From a bacterium (GTDB taxonomy: Bacteria > Arandabacterota > Arandabacteria > Arandabacterales > Arandabacteraceae), in NCBI GenBank assembly GCA_025774845.1, contig JALGZP010000013.1, positions 1 through 40,360 of the forward strand: 40,360 nt of DNA, written 5' to 3'. Positions 25,198-33,212 of this stretch are shown piece by piece. The notes below the pieces were generated by a model. That model searched no databases. It had not been told where the DNA came from and was given only the letters and a program-made list of their open reading frames with translations. Position numbers and translations under genes: made by a program. The stretch's first letter is position 1, and every line of letters starts with the position of its first letter.

Positions 25198-27051
25198 ATG
25201 GCAAAACTTGCAAACATAGGCGACTTTGAGAAGCTCATGGAAACCGTTAAGGCGGGCAGGGAATCATCCGCCAGGTCTGTCACGGTATGCTGTGGAACCG
25301 GTTGCGTCGCATCCGGAGCACATGATGTGATCGCGAAATTCCAGGAAGAGCTCAAAACCCGAAAGATCGACGCAGAGATCAGTTCAAAGGCTACGGGCTG
25401 CCATGGTTTCTGTGAGAGAGGGCCGCTGGTCGTGGTGTTTCCGGATCGCATCTTCTATCAGCGTGTCTCCGCAGAGGATGTGCCGGAGATCGTGGATGAA
25501 ACCCTGGTCAAAGACAAAGTAATAGAACGGCTTCTCTACTCCGACCCGGTTAGCGACGAGAAGATCACCCACGAACCGGACGTGCAGTTTTATAAGAGAC
25601 AGCAGCGAATCATATTCGGTTCAAACGGTATGATAGATCCAACCGACATGGATGATTATATCGGGCTCGACGGATATGCGGCGCTCGCCAAGGTGTTGTC
25701 CGACCATTCGTCTGACGACGTCCTTGACGTGATAGAACGGTCAGGGTTGCGTGGCCGTGGAGGAGCGGGTTTTCCTACCAGCAGGAAATGGAGAATCACA
25801 GGCGCCCAGGAAGCCACGCCCAAGTACGTGATCTGTAACGCCGACGAGGGTGATCCAGGCGCCTTCCAGGACAGGAGTCTCTGTGAAGGCAACCCTCATT
25901 CGATCCTTGAGGGAATGGCGATCGGCGCATATGCCATAGGAGCAAGTGAGGCGTATATCTACGTGAGGGCCGAATACCCGCTTGCATGCAAGCATCTTGA
26001 GATAGCCATAAACCAGGCCGAGGATCGCGGTCTTCTCGGTGACAACATACTTGGCACGAATTTCTCACTCAAGATCCATATAAAGAAAGGTGCCGGTGCG
26101 TTCGTCTGCGGTGAGGAGAGCGCCTTGATTGCCTCGATCGAAGGCAAACCAGGCGAACCGATCCCGAGACCGCCCTATCCGGCCGAGAAGGGCCTATGGG
26201 GTAGGCCCACCAATATCAACAACGTAAAAACATGGGCCTCAGTACCATACATAATAAACAGGGGTGCCGACTGGTTTGCCGGTATCGGAACGGAGAAGAG
26301 CAAGGGAACCATGATCTTTTCGCTCGTGGGGAAGGTCAACAACACCGGGCTCGTTGAAGTACCGATGGGTATGACGCTGAAAGAACTTGTCGAGGAGATT
26401 GGCGGAGGCATACCTGGCGGCAAGAAGCTTAAGGCCGTGCAGACCGGGGGACCGTCCGGCGGCTGTATCCCTTCAGAGTTAATGACAATTCCGATAGATT
26501 ATGAAGAGCTGGCTAAAGTCGGGTCGATGATGGGTTCCGGTGGCTGTGTGGTGATGGATGAGGACACCTGCATGGTCGATGTAGCGAGATATTTCCTGTC
26601 GTTCACGGTGGCCGAATCCTGCGGCAAGTGCACTCCATGCCGTGAGGGCAATGGGAGGCTGCTGGACATACTGGTCCGCATATGCGGTGGTGACGGCAAA
26701 GAGGGTGACATAGAGCTTCTCAAGGAACTCGCAGGTGCTATAACCGACGGTTCGCTGTGTGCCCTGGGAAAGACCGCCCCGAATCCTGTTCTTACCACAA
26801 TAGAGTATTTCCGGGATGAATATGAGGCTCACATAAAGGATAAGTGTTGTCCTGCGAAGGTCTGTAAGTCGCTTATAACCTACAGCATCGTTGCGGACAA
26901 TTGCACCGGCTGTCTTGCCTGTCTCAAGGCCTGCCCGGCAGGAGCGGTCTCAGGCGAGAAGAAGCAGGTTCATGTTATAGACCAGGCGAAATGCACCAAG
27001 TGTGGTGCGTGTTATGAGGTGTGCAAGTTTGAAGCGGTGTCGGTTGAATGA
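25198..27051 (+). CDS. NuoF/HydB-type NADH-binding flavoprotein with extra ferredoxin domains
   Basis: 617 residues. Order: an N-terminal thioredoxin-like [2Fe-2S] domain (Cys31, 36, 68, 72); the FMN/NAD(H) core with GLRGRGGAGFPTSRKW (183-198), CNADEGDPGAFQDR and KKGAGAFVCGEESAL; the SLBB segment; the NuoF [4Fe-4S] site (Cys475, 478, 481, 521); and a C-terminal two-cluster ferredoxin (Cys569, 572, 575, 579 and 599, 602, 605, 609). This is the architecture of HydB/HndC-like NADH subunits of soluble hydrogenases and related oxidoreductases, not of the shorter complex I NuoF. It should oxidise NADH or reduce NAD+ and pass electrons to iron-sulfur partners. It starts 4 bases after the previous gene, with only a weak SD. 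Confidence 0.92.
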   Translation: MAKLANIGDFEKLMETVKAGRESSARSVTVCCGTGCVASGAHDVIAKFQEELKTRKIDAEISSKATGCHGFCERGPLVVVFPDRIFYQRVSAEDVPEIVDETLVKDKVIERLLYSDPVSDEKITHEPDVQFYKRQQRIIFGSNGMIDPTDMDDYIGLDGYAALAKVLSDHSSDDVLDVIERSGLRGRGGAGFPTSRKWRITGAQEATPKYVICNADEGDPGAFQDRSLCEGNPHSILEGMAIGAYAIGASEAYIYVRAEYPLACKHLEIAINQAEDRGLLGDNILGTNFSLKIHIKKGAGAFVCGEESALIASIEGKPGEPIPRPPYPAEKGLWGRPTNINNVKTWASVPYIINRGADWFAGIGTEKSKGTMIFSLVGKVNNTGLVEVPMGMTLKELVEEIGGGIPGGKKLKAVQTGGPSGGCIPSELMTIPIDYEELAKVGSMMGSGGCVVMDEDTCMVDVARYFLSFTVAESCGKCTPCREGNGRLLDILVRICGGDGKEGDIELLKELAGAITDGSLCALGKTAPNPVLTTIEYFRDEYEAHIKDKCCPAKVCKSLITYSIVADNCTGCLACLKACPAGAVSGEKKQVHVIDQAKCTKCGACYEVCKFEAVSVE

Positions 27052-27064
27052 GTAGGGATTGGCT

Positions 27065-28849
27065 ATGATCACGTTTAAGTTAAATGGCACCGAAGTAGAG
27101 GTGGAAGAAGGAACCACCATACTCGAGGCCGCGAAGGAACACGGCGTCGAAATACCTACCCTCTGCTACCACCCCGCGTTTGAGCCCTATCAGGTATGCA
27201 GGGTATGCCTGGTCGAGGTCATAAAGGACGGACAGTCGAAACTCGTTCCTTCGTGCGGATACAAGGTGGAAGAGGGAACCGAGGTGCTTACCCACTCAGA
27301 ACTTGTGCTCAAGCGAAGAAGAACGATTGTGGAGCTTATCCTCGCCGAAGCCCCCAACTCAGAGCGGGTATTGGCCATAGCGAAGGATCTGGGTATTGAG
27401 AAGTCGCGTTTTGAGTCCAAGCGGGAGAAAGAGTGTATCCTGTGCGGTCTCTGCGTCAATGCGTGTAACGATATCATTAAGGTCGGTGCGATCGGATTCG
27501 CCAAGCGTGGGACCCAGCGGGAGATCACCACACCCTACGGTGAATTCAGTGACGTGTGTTCGACCTGCGGTGCGTGCGCCTCGCTTTGCCCGACGGGCGT
27601 GATAAAGGTTGAAGAGATAAGTGACAGCGAGATAAAGCCGATCCTCTCGGAGTTCGATGCCAATCTCTCGCAGCGACCCTGTATCTATGTGCCCTTCCCC
27701 CAGGCGGTTCCCAACAGGCCTGTGATCGATCGTGAGAACTGCATGTATTTTAAGACCGGCGAGTGCAGGATCTGCGAGATCGTCTGCCAGCCGGAAGCCA
27801 TAAAGTACGATCAGGACGAGGAGATTACCGAGGAAGAAGTGGGAGCGGTGATTGTTGCCACAGGATACGACCTCTATCCGATAGAGCGGATGAAGGAGTA
27901 TGGTGGAGGCGAGTACACTGATGTGATCGACGGTCTACAGTTCGAAAGACTGCTCTCGGCATCGGGCCCGACCCAGGGCGAGGTGCGAAGACCCTCAGAC
28001 GGCAGAATCCCCAAGAGGGTGGCCTTCTTCGCGTGTGTCGGCTCGAGGGATCCGGAGCATCATTGCTCGTATTGCTCGAAGATATGCTGCATGTATATGG
28101 TCAAGCATGCACTTCTCTATAAGGAGCGTGTCCCCGACGGCGAGCCGGTTATTTTCTCTATCGATGTAAGGACCTCGGGCAAGGGTTACGAGGAGTTCTA
28201 TACAAGGGCGAAGGAAGAGGCCGGTATCATCTATATAAGGGGCAAACCCTCAAGGATAATCAAGGAGGGCGACGGGTATGAGGTCTGGGCGATCAACACC
28301 GTGACCGGAAAGCAAATCCGCGTCAGGTGTGACATGGTTGTGCTTTCGACGGCCATAATCCCCACCGTTGGCGCTCCGGAGCTCGCCAGGGAAATGAGGA
28401 TCCCTGTAGACGAGCACGGCTTCCTGAGTGAGGTCCATCCCAAGTTGAGACCTGTTGAGTCGCTGGTCCGGGGCTTCTTCCTGGCAGGATGCAGCCAGGC
28501 ACCGAAAGACATCCCCGACACCGTTGCGCAGGCATCGGCCGCCGCGTCAAAGGTCCTCGAGATGTTCGCACGTGGAGAAATTCTGGCGGAACCGCATATT
28601 GTATGGGTTGATGAAGACAAGTGCGCTACGTGCAAGGTCTGCATCGACGCATGTCCTTACGAAGCCCGTGAACTCGACGAGGAAAAGAAGGCCGTCGTCG
28701 TGAGCGATGCACTGTGCCAGGGTTGCGGCTGCTGTGTCGCCGCCTGTCCCACAGGTGCAACACGGCAGAAGAATCTGGACGATGAGCAGTTGTCGAGAAT
28801 GGTAGAGGCGATCTTTGAACAAGAAAAAGAACATAGCGGATCAGATTAA
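27065..28849 (+). CDS. NuoG/HydA-type ferredoxin domains fused to the HdrA C-terminal half
   Basis: 594 residues from the ATG at 27065 (AGGG 8 bases upstream). Residues 1-78 are a NuoG-type [2Fe-2S] domain (Cys34, 45, 48, 64). Two [4Fe-4S] sites follow (Cys124, 127, 130, 134 and 165, 168, 171, 175). At about 200 the sequence becomes HdrA: RPCIYVPFPQAVPN (204-217), the second insert cluster (Cys226, 234, 237, 241), GAVIVATGYD (260-269), FFACVGSRD with HHCSYCSKICCMYMVKHA, CSQAPKDIPDTVAQASAAASK (476-496), and the C-terminal ferredoxin (Cys520, 523, 526, 530 and 551, 554, 557, 561). It looks like HydA with the H-cluster domain replaced by half of HdrA. No hydrogenase domain is present. Confidence 0.88.
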   Translation: MITFKLNGTEVEVEEGTTILEAAKEHGVEIPTLCYHPAFEPYQVCRVCLVEVIKDGQSKLVPSCGYKVEEGTEVLTHSELVLKRRRTIVELILAEAPNSERVLAIAKDLGIEKSRFESKREKECILCGLCVNACNDIIKVGAIGFAKRGTQREITTPYGEFSDVCSTCGACASLCPTGVIKVEEISDSEIKPILSEFDANLSQRPCIYVPFPQAVPNRPVIDRENCMYFKTGECRICEIVCQPEAIKYDQDEEITEEEVGAVIVATGYDLYPIERMKEYGGGEYTDVIDGLQFERLLSASGPTQGEVRRPSDGRIPKRVAFFACVGSRDPEHHCSYCSKICCMYMVKHALLYKERVPDGEPVIFSIDVRTSGKGYEEFYTRAKEEAGIIYIRGKPSRIIKEGDGYEVWAINTVTGKQIRVRCDMVVLSTAIIPTVGAPELAREMRIPVDEHGFLSEVHPKLRPVESLVRGFFLAGCSQAPKDIPDTVAQASAAASKVLEMFARGEILAEPHIVWVDEDKCATCKVCIDACPYEARELDEEKKAVVVSDALCQGCGCCVAACPTGATRQKNLDDEQLSRMVEAIFEQEKEHSGSD

Positions 28850-30005
28850 TCCTGAGATCAGGGATGCCCTTCTTGAGATGGGGGCAGACGGGATCTACAG
28901 GTGCTACCAGTGCGGGAAGTGCGCAGGCACGTGTCCCTGGTTCCCCGTAGGAACCTACGACTTTCCGATTTTCAGATTGCCGCTCGAGGCGGCCCTCGGA
29001 ATGATAGCAAGCAGTGAGGACAAGGACGAGCTTGCCGCAGAGATCGACAAGATCTACCGTTGCGTGGGTTGTGAGGCATGCGTCGACCAGTGTCCTCACG
29101 GGATAAACATACCCTCGATATTCAGGGCCGGCCGGAGGCTCCTGGTCGACTTCGGCTCCTATCCGGAGATTCTTAAGTCGACTGTCCGAAAGATACACGA
29201 CGTAGGGAATCCGGTAGGTGAGCCGAGAGAGAAACGATCTGACTGGGCCCGTGATCTCAATGTGCCGGTCTTTGAACCGGGAATGGAGTTCCTCTACTTT
29301 TCATGCTGTATTTCTTCATATGACCCGAGAGTGAAGAGTGTTGCCCGGGCGGTCGCCGGGATTCTCCAGAAAGCCGGGATCTCGTTCGGAATCCTCCAGT
29401 CTGAGGAGAGTTGCTGCGGAGAGGCGATAAGACGTATCGGTTCCGAGACGGTATATGAAGAGGTCGCCAAAGCGAACACATCGGCATTCGAACGCAACAG
29501 TGTGGCCAAAGTGCTCGTGAACTCGCCTCATTGCTATACATCATTCAAGAATGATTATCCCGAGTTGGGTGTAAAGTTCGATGTACTCCATATAAGCGAA
29601 CATCTCTCAGACCTGATCGAGTCGGGGGCAATCAAACCCGACAAGGAGTTCGCCAAGAAGGTGGTCTATCACGACCCCTGCGCCCTGGGAAGGCAGAACG
29701 ACATCTACGAAGCACCCCGCAACGTTCTCCGGAGCATCCCCGGCCTCGAACTCCTGGAAGTGGAGAATTTCAACCACGGCCTGAGCGTTTGCTGCGGGGC
29801 GGGAAGTGGCGGTCTCTGGATGGAGTGGGACAAGGATGAGCGTATCGCCGGTGTCCGCGTGACGCAGTTGATCGACACCGGGGCTGATGTGATAGCAGTA
29901 GCGTGTCCCTACTGTCTCCAGATGCTTGAAGAGACCGCGAAATCAATGGGTCATGACATACCCGTCATGGATATAGCCGAAATCCTCGCCGAATCCTGCC
30001 TGTAA
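28815..30005 (+). CDS. Soluble HdrCB-type (HdrD-like) iron-sulfur protein with CCG domains
   Basis: 396 residues. The N-terminal HdrC-like part has two [4Fe-4S] motifs (Cys30, 33, 36, 40; Cys83, 86, 89, 93). The HdrB-like part has two CCG domains: Cys164-165, Cys200-201 and Cys240; and Cys289, Cys326-327, Cys364 and 367. No membrane helix is visible, unlike the membrane ETF:quinone iron-sulfur oxidoreductases that share CCG domains. In heterodisulfide reductase such domains hold unusual [4Fe-4S] clusters that act on a disulfide. Here the electron acceptor is unknown; ETF, a disulfide or a quinone-linked partner are possible. The TTG start at 28815 has AGAGG 6 bases upstream and overlaps the previous gene by 35 bases. 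Confidence 0.87.
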   Translation: MNKKKNIADQINPEIRDALLEMGADGIYRCYQCGKCAGTCPWFPVGTYDFPIFRLPLEAALGMIASSEDKDELAAEIDKIYRCVGCEACVDQCPHGINIPSIFRAGRRLLVDFGSYPEILKSTVRKIHDVGNPVGEPREKRSDWARDLNVPVFEPGMEFLYFSCCISSYDPRVKSVARAVAGILQKAGISFGILQSEESCCGEAIRRIGSETVYEEVAKANTSAFERNSVAKVLVNSPHCYTSFKNDYPELGVKFDVLHISEHLSDLIESGAIKPDKEFAKKVVYHDPCALGRQNDIYEAPRNVLRSIPGLELLEVENFNHGLSVCCGAGSGGLWMEWDKDERIAGVRVTQLIDTGADVIAVACPYCLQMLEETAKSMGHDIPVMDIAEILAESCL

Positions 30006-30010
30006 TACTC

Positions 30011-30066
30011 TGTCATTGCGAAGAGCCCTTCACTGTCATTGCTTCGTCGCTGCGCTCGCGATGACA
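30011..30066. repeat. Short interspersed-type repeat with inverted ends
   Basis: TGTCATTGCG (30011-30020) recurs as TGTCATTGC (30034-30042), and GCGATGACA (30058-30066) is its near-perfect inverse. The CTTCGTCGCTGCGCTCGCGATGACA-like core resembles extragenic repeats seen in many unrelated bacterial genomes. Only one unit is in this window. Confidence 0.55.
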
Positions 30067-30076
30067 AAGGTAGGAA

Positions 30077-30099
30077 GGGGCTGTCGATATGACAGCCCC
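30077..30099. terminator. Bidirectional terminator-like hairpin between convergent operons
   Basis: A perfect 9-base stem GGGGCTGTC/GACAGCCCC with a 5-base loop lies between the convergent hdrCB and hbd genes. Neither side has a long T-run, so strength is uncertain. Confidence 0.6.
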
Positions 30100-30114
30100 T
30101 GATTCAGATTTGGC

Positions 30115-30966
30115 TTACTCGTAGGTGTAGAAGCCGCGCTTGGTCTTTCTCCCGAGATACCCGGCCTTCACCATGTTCCTCAAGAGCGGACACGGCCGGT
30201 ACTTGGAGTCACTGAAGCCCGTGTAGAGCACTTCCATGATCGAGAGACAGACATCGAGACCGATGAGATCGGCAAGCTGGAAAGGCCCCATCGGATGGGC
30301 CATACCGAGTTTCATCACAGTGTCTATCGCGTCCCTGGTCGCAACTCCCTGCATCAGGGTCCAGCAGGCCTCGTTGATCATGGGCATCAGTACCCTGTTG
30401 GAGACAAAGCCGGGATAGTCATTCACCGCAACCGGTGTCTTCCCGAGTTTCTCGGCAAGGTTGTGAACAGCCTGGTATGTGTCCTCCGACGTTGCCAGTC
30501 CTCTCACGATCTCAACGAGCTTCATCATGGGAACAGGATTCATGAAATGCATCCCGATCACCGCGTCGGCCCGCTTGGTATTGGCGGCGATCTCGGTTAT
30601 CGAAATCGAGGACGTGTTGCTTGCCAGGATGGCGCCCTGCTTGCAGGTTGAATCAAGTTCCTCGAAGATCTTTTTCTTTATCGTGTAGTCCTCCGTGGCC
30701 GCTTCGATGACGATATCACAATCGGCCAGGTCTTTAAGGGCCGTGGTCGTCGTGATCTTCTTGAGTGTTCCGTCCTTGTCGGCTTCGGATATCTTCTCTT
30801 TCTTGACCATCCTGTCGAGATTCTTGGTAATCGCCGCTATCGCCTTGCTGAGGAAATCCTCGCTCACATCCATAAGTACAACATCGTAGCCGCTCATGGC
30901 GAAGACATGGGCGATACCGTTACCCATCGTGCCAGCACCGACTACCCCAGCCCTCTTAATCTCCAT
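30115..30966 (-). CDS. hbd: 3-hydroxybutyryl-CoA dehydrogenase
   Basis: 283 residues, the normal size for the single-domain-pair enzyme. It oxidises (S)-3-hydroxybutyryl-CoA to acetoacetyl-CoA with NAD+. The NAD site VVGAGTMGNGIAHVFAMSGY (residues 8-27) and VIGMHFMNPVPMMKLVEIV, which holds the catalytic His and Glu, are clear; so is NDYPGFVSNR. SD AGGAGG precedes the ATG by 6 bases. It is the last gene of the operon and lies 10 bases after the thiolase. With the crotonase at 2343-3125, which is outside this operon, it completes the butyryl-CoA beta-oxidation spiral. Confidence 0.95.
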   Translation of the reverse strand: MEIKRAGVVGAGTMGNGIAHVFAMSGYDVVLMDVSEDFLSKAIAAITKNLDRMVKKEKISEADKDGTLKKITTTTALKDLADCDIVIEAATEDYTIKKKIFEELDSTCKQGAILASNTSSISITEIAANTKRADAVIGMHFMNPVPMMKLVEIVRGLATSEDTYQAVHNLAEKLGKTPVAVNDYPGFVSNRVLMPMINEACWTLMQGVATRDAIDTVMKLGMAHPMGPFQLADLIGLDVCLSIMEVLYTGFSDSKYRPCPLLRNMVKAGYLGRKTKRGFYTYE

Positions 30967-30976
30967 CGTCGACCTC

Positions 30977-32167
30977 CTATTCCATCTCTACAGCCAGGGC
31001 GACGGCGTTACCCCCACCCAGGCAAAGCGTTGCGAGTCCCTTCTTGAGACCTCTGTCTTTGAGTCCATAAAGCAGTGAAACCAGAATCCGGCAGCCGGTT
31101 GACCCTATCGCATGACCGAGCGCGACTCCACCGCCATGGACATTCACGATGTCGGGGTTGAGCCCGAGCTCCCGGATCACCGCGATCGCCTGAACCGAGA
31201 ACGCCTCATTGAGCTCGACGAGATCGAAGTCATCCAATTTGTAGTCTGTGACCTTTAGCAGGTTCTTGACCGCCTCAGTGGGTGCAACCATCACCCACTT
31301 GGGCTCAAGACCGCCTGTCGCATAGCCCGTGATCCTAGCGATAGGCTTGGACCCGAGCTCCCCGGCGCGGTCGCGCGACATCACGACCACCGCTGACCCA
31401 CCGTCGTTTACGCCGGGAGCGTTACCGGCAGTTACCGTGCCATCCTTCTTAAAGGCGGGCCTCAGCTTCGCCAGTTTCTCAACGGTTGTATCCTCTCTCA
31501 CACTTTCGTCTACTTCGAACTTGATCGGATCACTCTTACGCTGCGGTACTTCCACCGCAACGATCTCTTCCTTGAATTTCCCCGCCTTGATAGCTTCGGC
31601 GGCCTTGCGATGGCTGTTATACGCGTATTCGTCCTGCTCCTCGCGGGAGACATTGTACTTCTCAGCTACGAGCTCCCCGGTGTTACCCATATGGAAATCG
31701 TTGTAAACATCCCACAGCCCGTCATGGACCATCGCATCTATAAGTACCCCGTTACCCAGCCTGTAGCCCGTCCTCGCCTTCTTGAGCATATACGGGGCCT
31801 GACTCATGCTCTCCATACCACCTGCAACGATGCAACCGTAATCGCCGGCCTTTATGGCCTGGGCGGCAAAGACCGCGGCCTTAAGACCAGAGCCGCAGAC
31901 CTTGTTTATCGTGGTCGCACCGACGCCTTCGGGAATACCCGCCGCCAGCGCAGCCTGCCTGGCCGGGTTCTGCCCGATTCCCGCGCCGACCACGTTACCC
32001 ATGATCACCTCATCCACATCAGAGGGCTTGATACCCGCTCGTGCCACGGCCTCCCTGATCGCGACTGCCCCTAGATCGGGCGCCTTAAGGGGGGCCAAGG
32101 TCCCCATGAACCTGCCGGTCGCAGTCCGCGCAGCACCGACTATTACTACATCCTTCCCTTCCGCCAT
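30977..32167 (-). CDS. thlA: Acetyl-CoA acetyltransferase (thiolase)
   Basis: 396 residues from the ATG at 32167 (AAAGGAG 7 bases upstream); an in-frame start at 32221 lacks support. It cleaves acetoacetyl-CoA with CoA to two acetyl-CoA, or condenses them. Active-site residues are visible: Cys91 in NKVCGSGLKA, His352 in GGGVALGHAIGSTG and Cys382 in CLGGGNAVA. The size and loop pattern fit the biosynthetic-type tetrameric thiolases, and the operon context (dehydrogenases for butyryl-CoA and 3-hydroxybutyryl-CoA) suggests degradation of C4 acyl-CoAs. It lies 20 bases after the methyltransferase-like gene. Confidence 0.95.
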   Translation of the reverse strand: MAEGKDVVIVGAARTATGRFMGTLAPLKAPDLGAVAIREAVARAGIKPSDVDEVIMGNVVGAGIGQNPARQAALAAGIPEGVGATTINKVCGSGLKAAVFAAQAIKAGDYGCIVAGGMESMSQAPYMLKKARTGYRLGNGVLIDAMVHDGLWDVYNDFHMGNTGELVAEKYNVSREEQDEYAYNSHRKAAEAIKAGKFKEEIVAVEVPQRKSDPIKFEVDESVREDTTVEKLAKLRPAFKKDGTVTAGNAPGVNDGGSAVVVMSRDRAGELGSKPIARITGYATGGLEPKWVMVAPTEAVKNLLKVTDYKLDDFDLVELNEAFSVQAIAVIRELGLNPDIVNVHGGGVALGHAIGSTGCRILVSLLYGLKDRGLKKGLATLCLGGGNAVALAVEME

Positions 32168-32186
32168 CTCTTCACTCCTTTCACAT

Positions 32187-33203
32187 TCAGCCGTATGTCC
32201 CCAGAGCGGTGGCAAGTTCACTGAACCATTTCACTCGCTCGATATCTGCCCTTGGCGAAAGCTCACACCCGGTCGACAGGATGAAGCTTCCCCTTTCTTT
32301 ACCCAACGCGACACAGCGTTTTACCTCGTCTTCTATTTCCCGGCGCGTGCCGTCCAGGAACAGTCCCGTTGGGACATTGCCTATGATCACCACTCGACCT
32401 GCCGAGGCCTCGAACATCTTCTCAAGGGATGATGGTTTGTCCATGCTCACCGCGATCGCTCCCATCGAGCAGATGTCTTCCATTATGGGATCGGTGAAGC
32501 CGCATATATGTACAGTAACGCTTATCTTCTTCTCGCGCAGGCCCGATATCACTTCTTTCTGGTATGGAAGCACAAATTCACGAAAGATCTTGGGCGAGAT
32601 CAGACTCAGCGAAGCCGGTGCCTCGCTGAAACTCAGGCCGATTCCGGCTTTCCCCACCGCATCACCACACCTTGCGGATACCTCAGTTGTAAAACGCATC
32701 AGCTCATGTACGAAATCCGGGTCGGTCGCCGTATCGACAATCAGGTTCTCTGCACCCCGCAGATGGATCGCATTCGTCCATGGACCGCAAATCACGGCAC
32801 CGACTGCCGCATCCTTTACACTGCCCGCGACCTTCTTGCACGCGTCAAGGTATGCAGGCAACCTTCCCGCCTTCGAAGGATTCGGAAACTCAAGCGAACC
32901 GAGTGCGGTCTTATCCTCAAGCAGGGTGGTTCTCAGTCTCGGGATATCACTCTCCGGAAATTCGACGGAAGCTCCCATCGCTTCGACCTCAAACAGGAGA
33001 TCAGCCATCATGGGGACAACGTCGTGACCTATTTCACTGTAGAGAGCGATCTGCGCGTCGGCCGCCTTATCAAGATCAGTGTAGTAGGTCTTATCATTAA
33101 CACCGATCAGGGTGGCAGCCAGCGAGCTTACGATCGGGTAGAACGGGATCCGGTCGGGCTGCTGCCTCCTGAAGACCGCCTTTACTCTCTCAATACCTGT
33201 CAT
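32187..33203 (-). CDS. Uroporphyrinogen decarboxylase-fold, MtaA/CmuA-like methyltransferase
   Basis: 338 residues of the URO-D superfamily. The N-terminus (MTGIERVKAVFRRQQPDRIP) is typical. His232 and Cys234 (TVHICG) with Cys313 (STGCELSP) form the HxC...C zinc site of MtaA/MtbA/CmuA corrinoid-dependent methyltransferases, and the heme-biosynthetic Arg motif of HemE (RQAGRY) is absent. It therefore probably transfers a methyl group to or from a thiol or corrinoid, not a porphyrin. No separate methyltransferase corrinoid protein is present nearby; the only B12-binding protein is the mutase small subunit upstream in the same operon. SD GAGG lies 7 bases before the ATG. Its role in a beta-oxidation operon is unclear. 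Confidence 0.85.
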   Translation of the reverse strand: MTGIERVKAVFRRQQPDRIPFYPIVSSLAATLIGVNDKTYYTDLDKAADAQIALYSEIGHDVVPMMADLLFEVEAMGASVEFPESDIPRLRTTLLEDKTALGSLEFPNPSKAGRLPAYLDACKKVAGSVKDAAVGAVICGPWTNAIHLRGAENLIVDTATDPDFVHELMRFTTEVSARCGDAVGKAGIGLSFSEAPASLSLISPKIFREFVLPYQKEVISGLREKKISVTVHICGFTDPIMEDICSMGAIAVSMDKPSSLEKMFEASAGRVVIIGNVPTGLFLDGTRREIEDEVKRCVALGKERGSFILSTGCELSPRADIERVKWFSELATALGTYG

Positions 33204-33212
33204 CGATCGACC

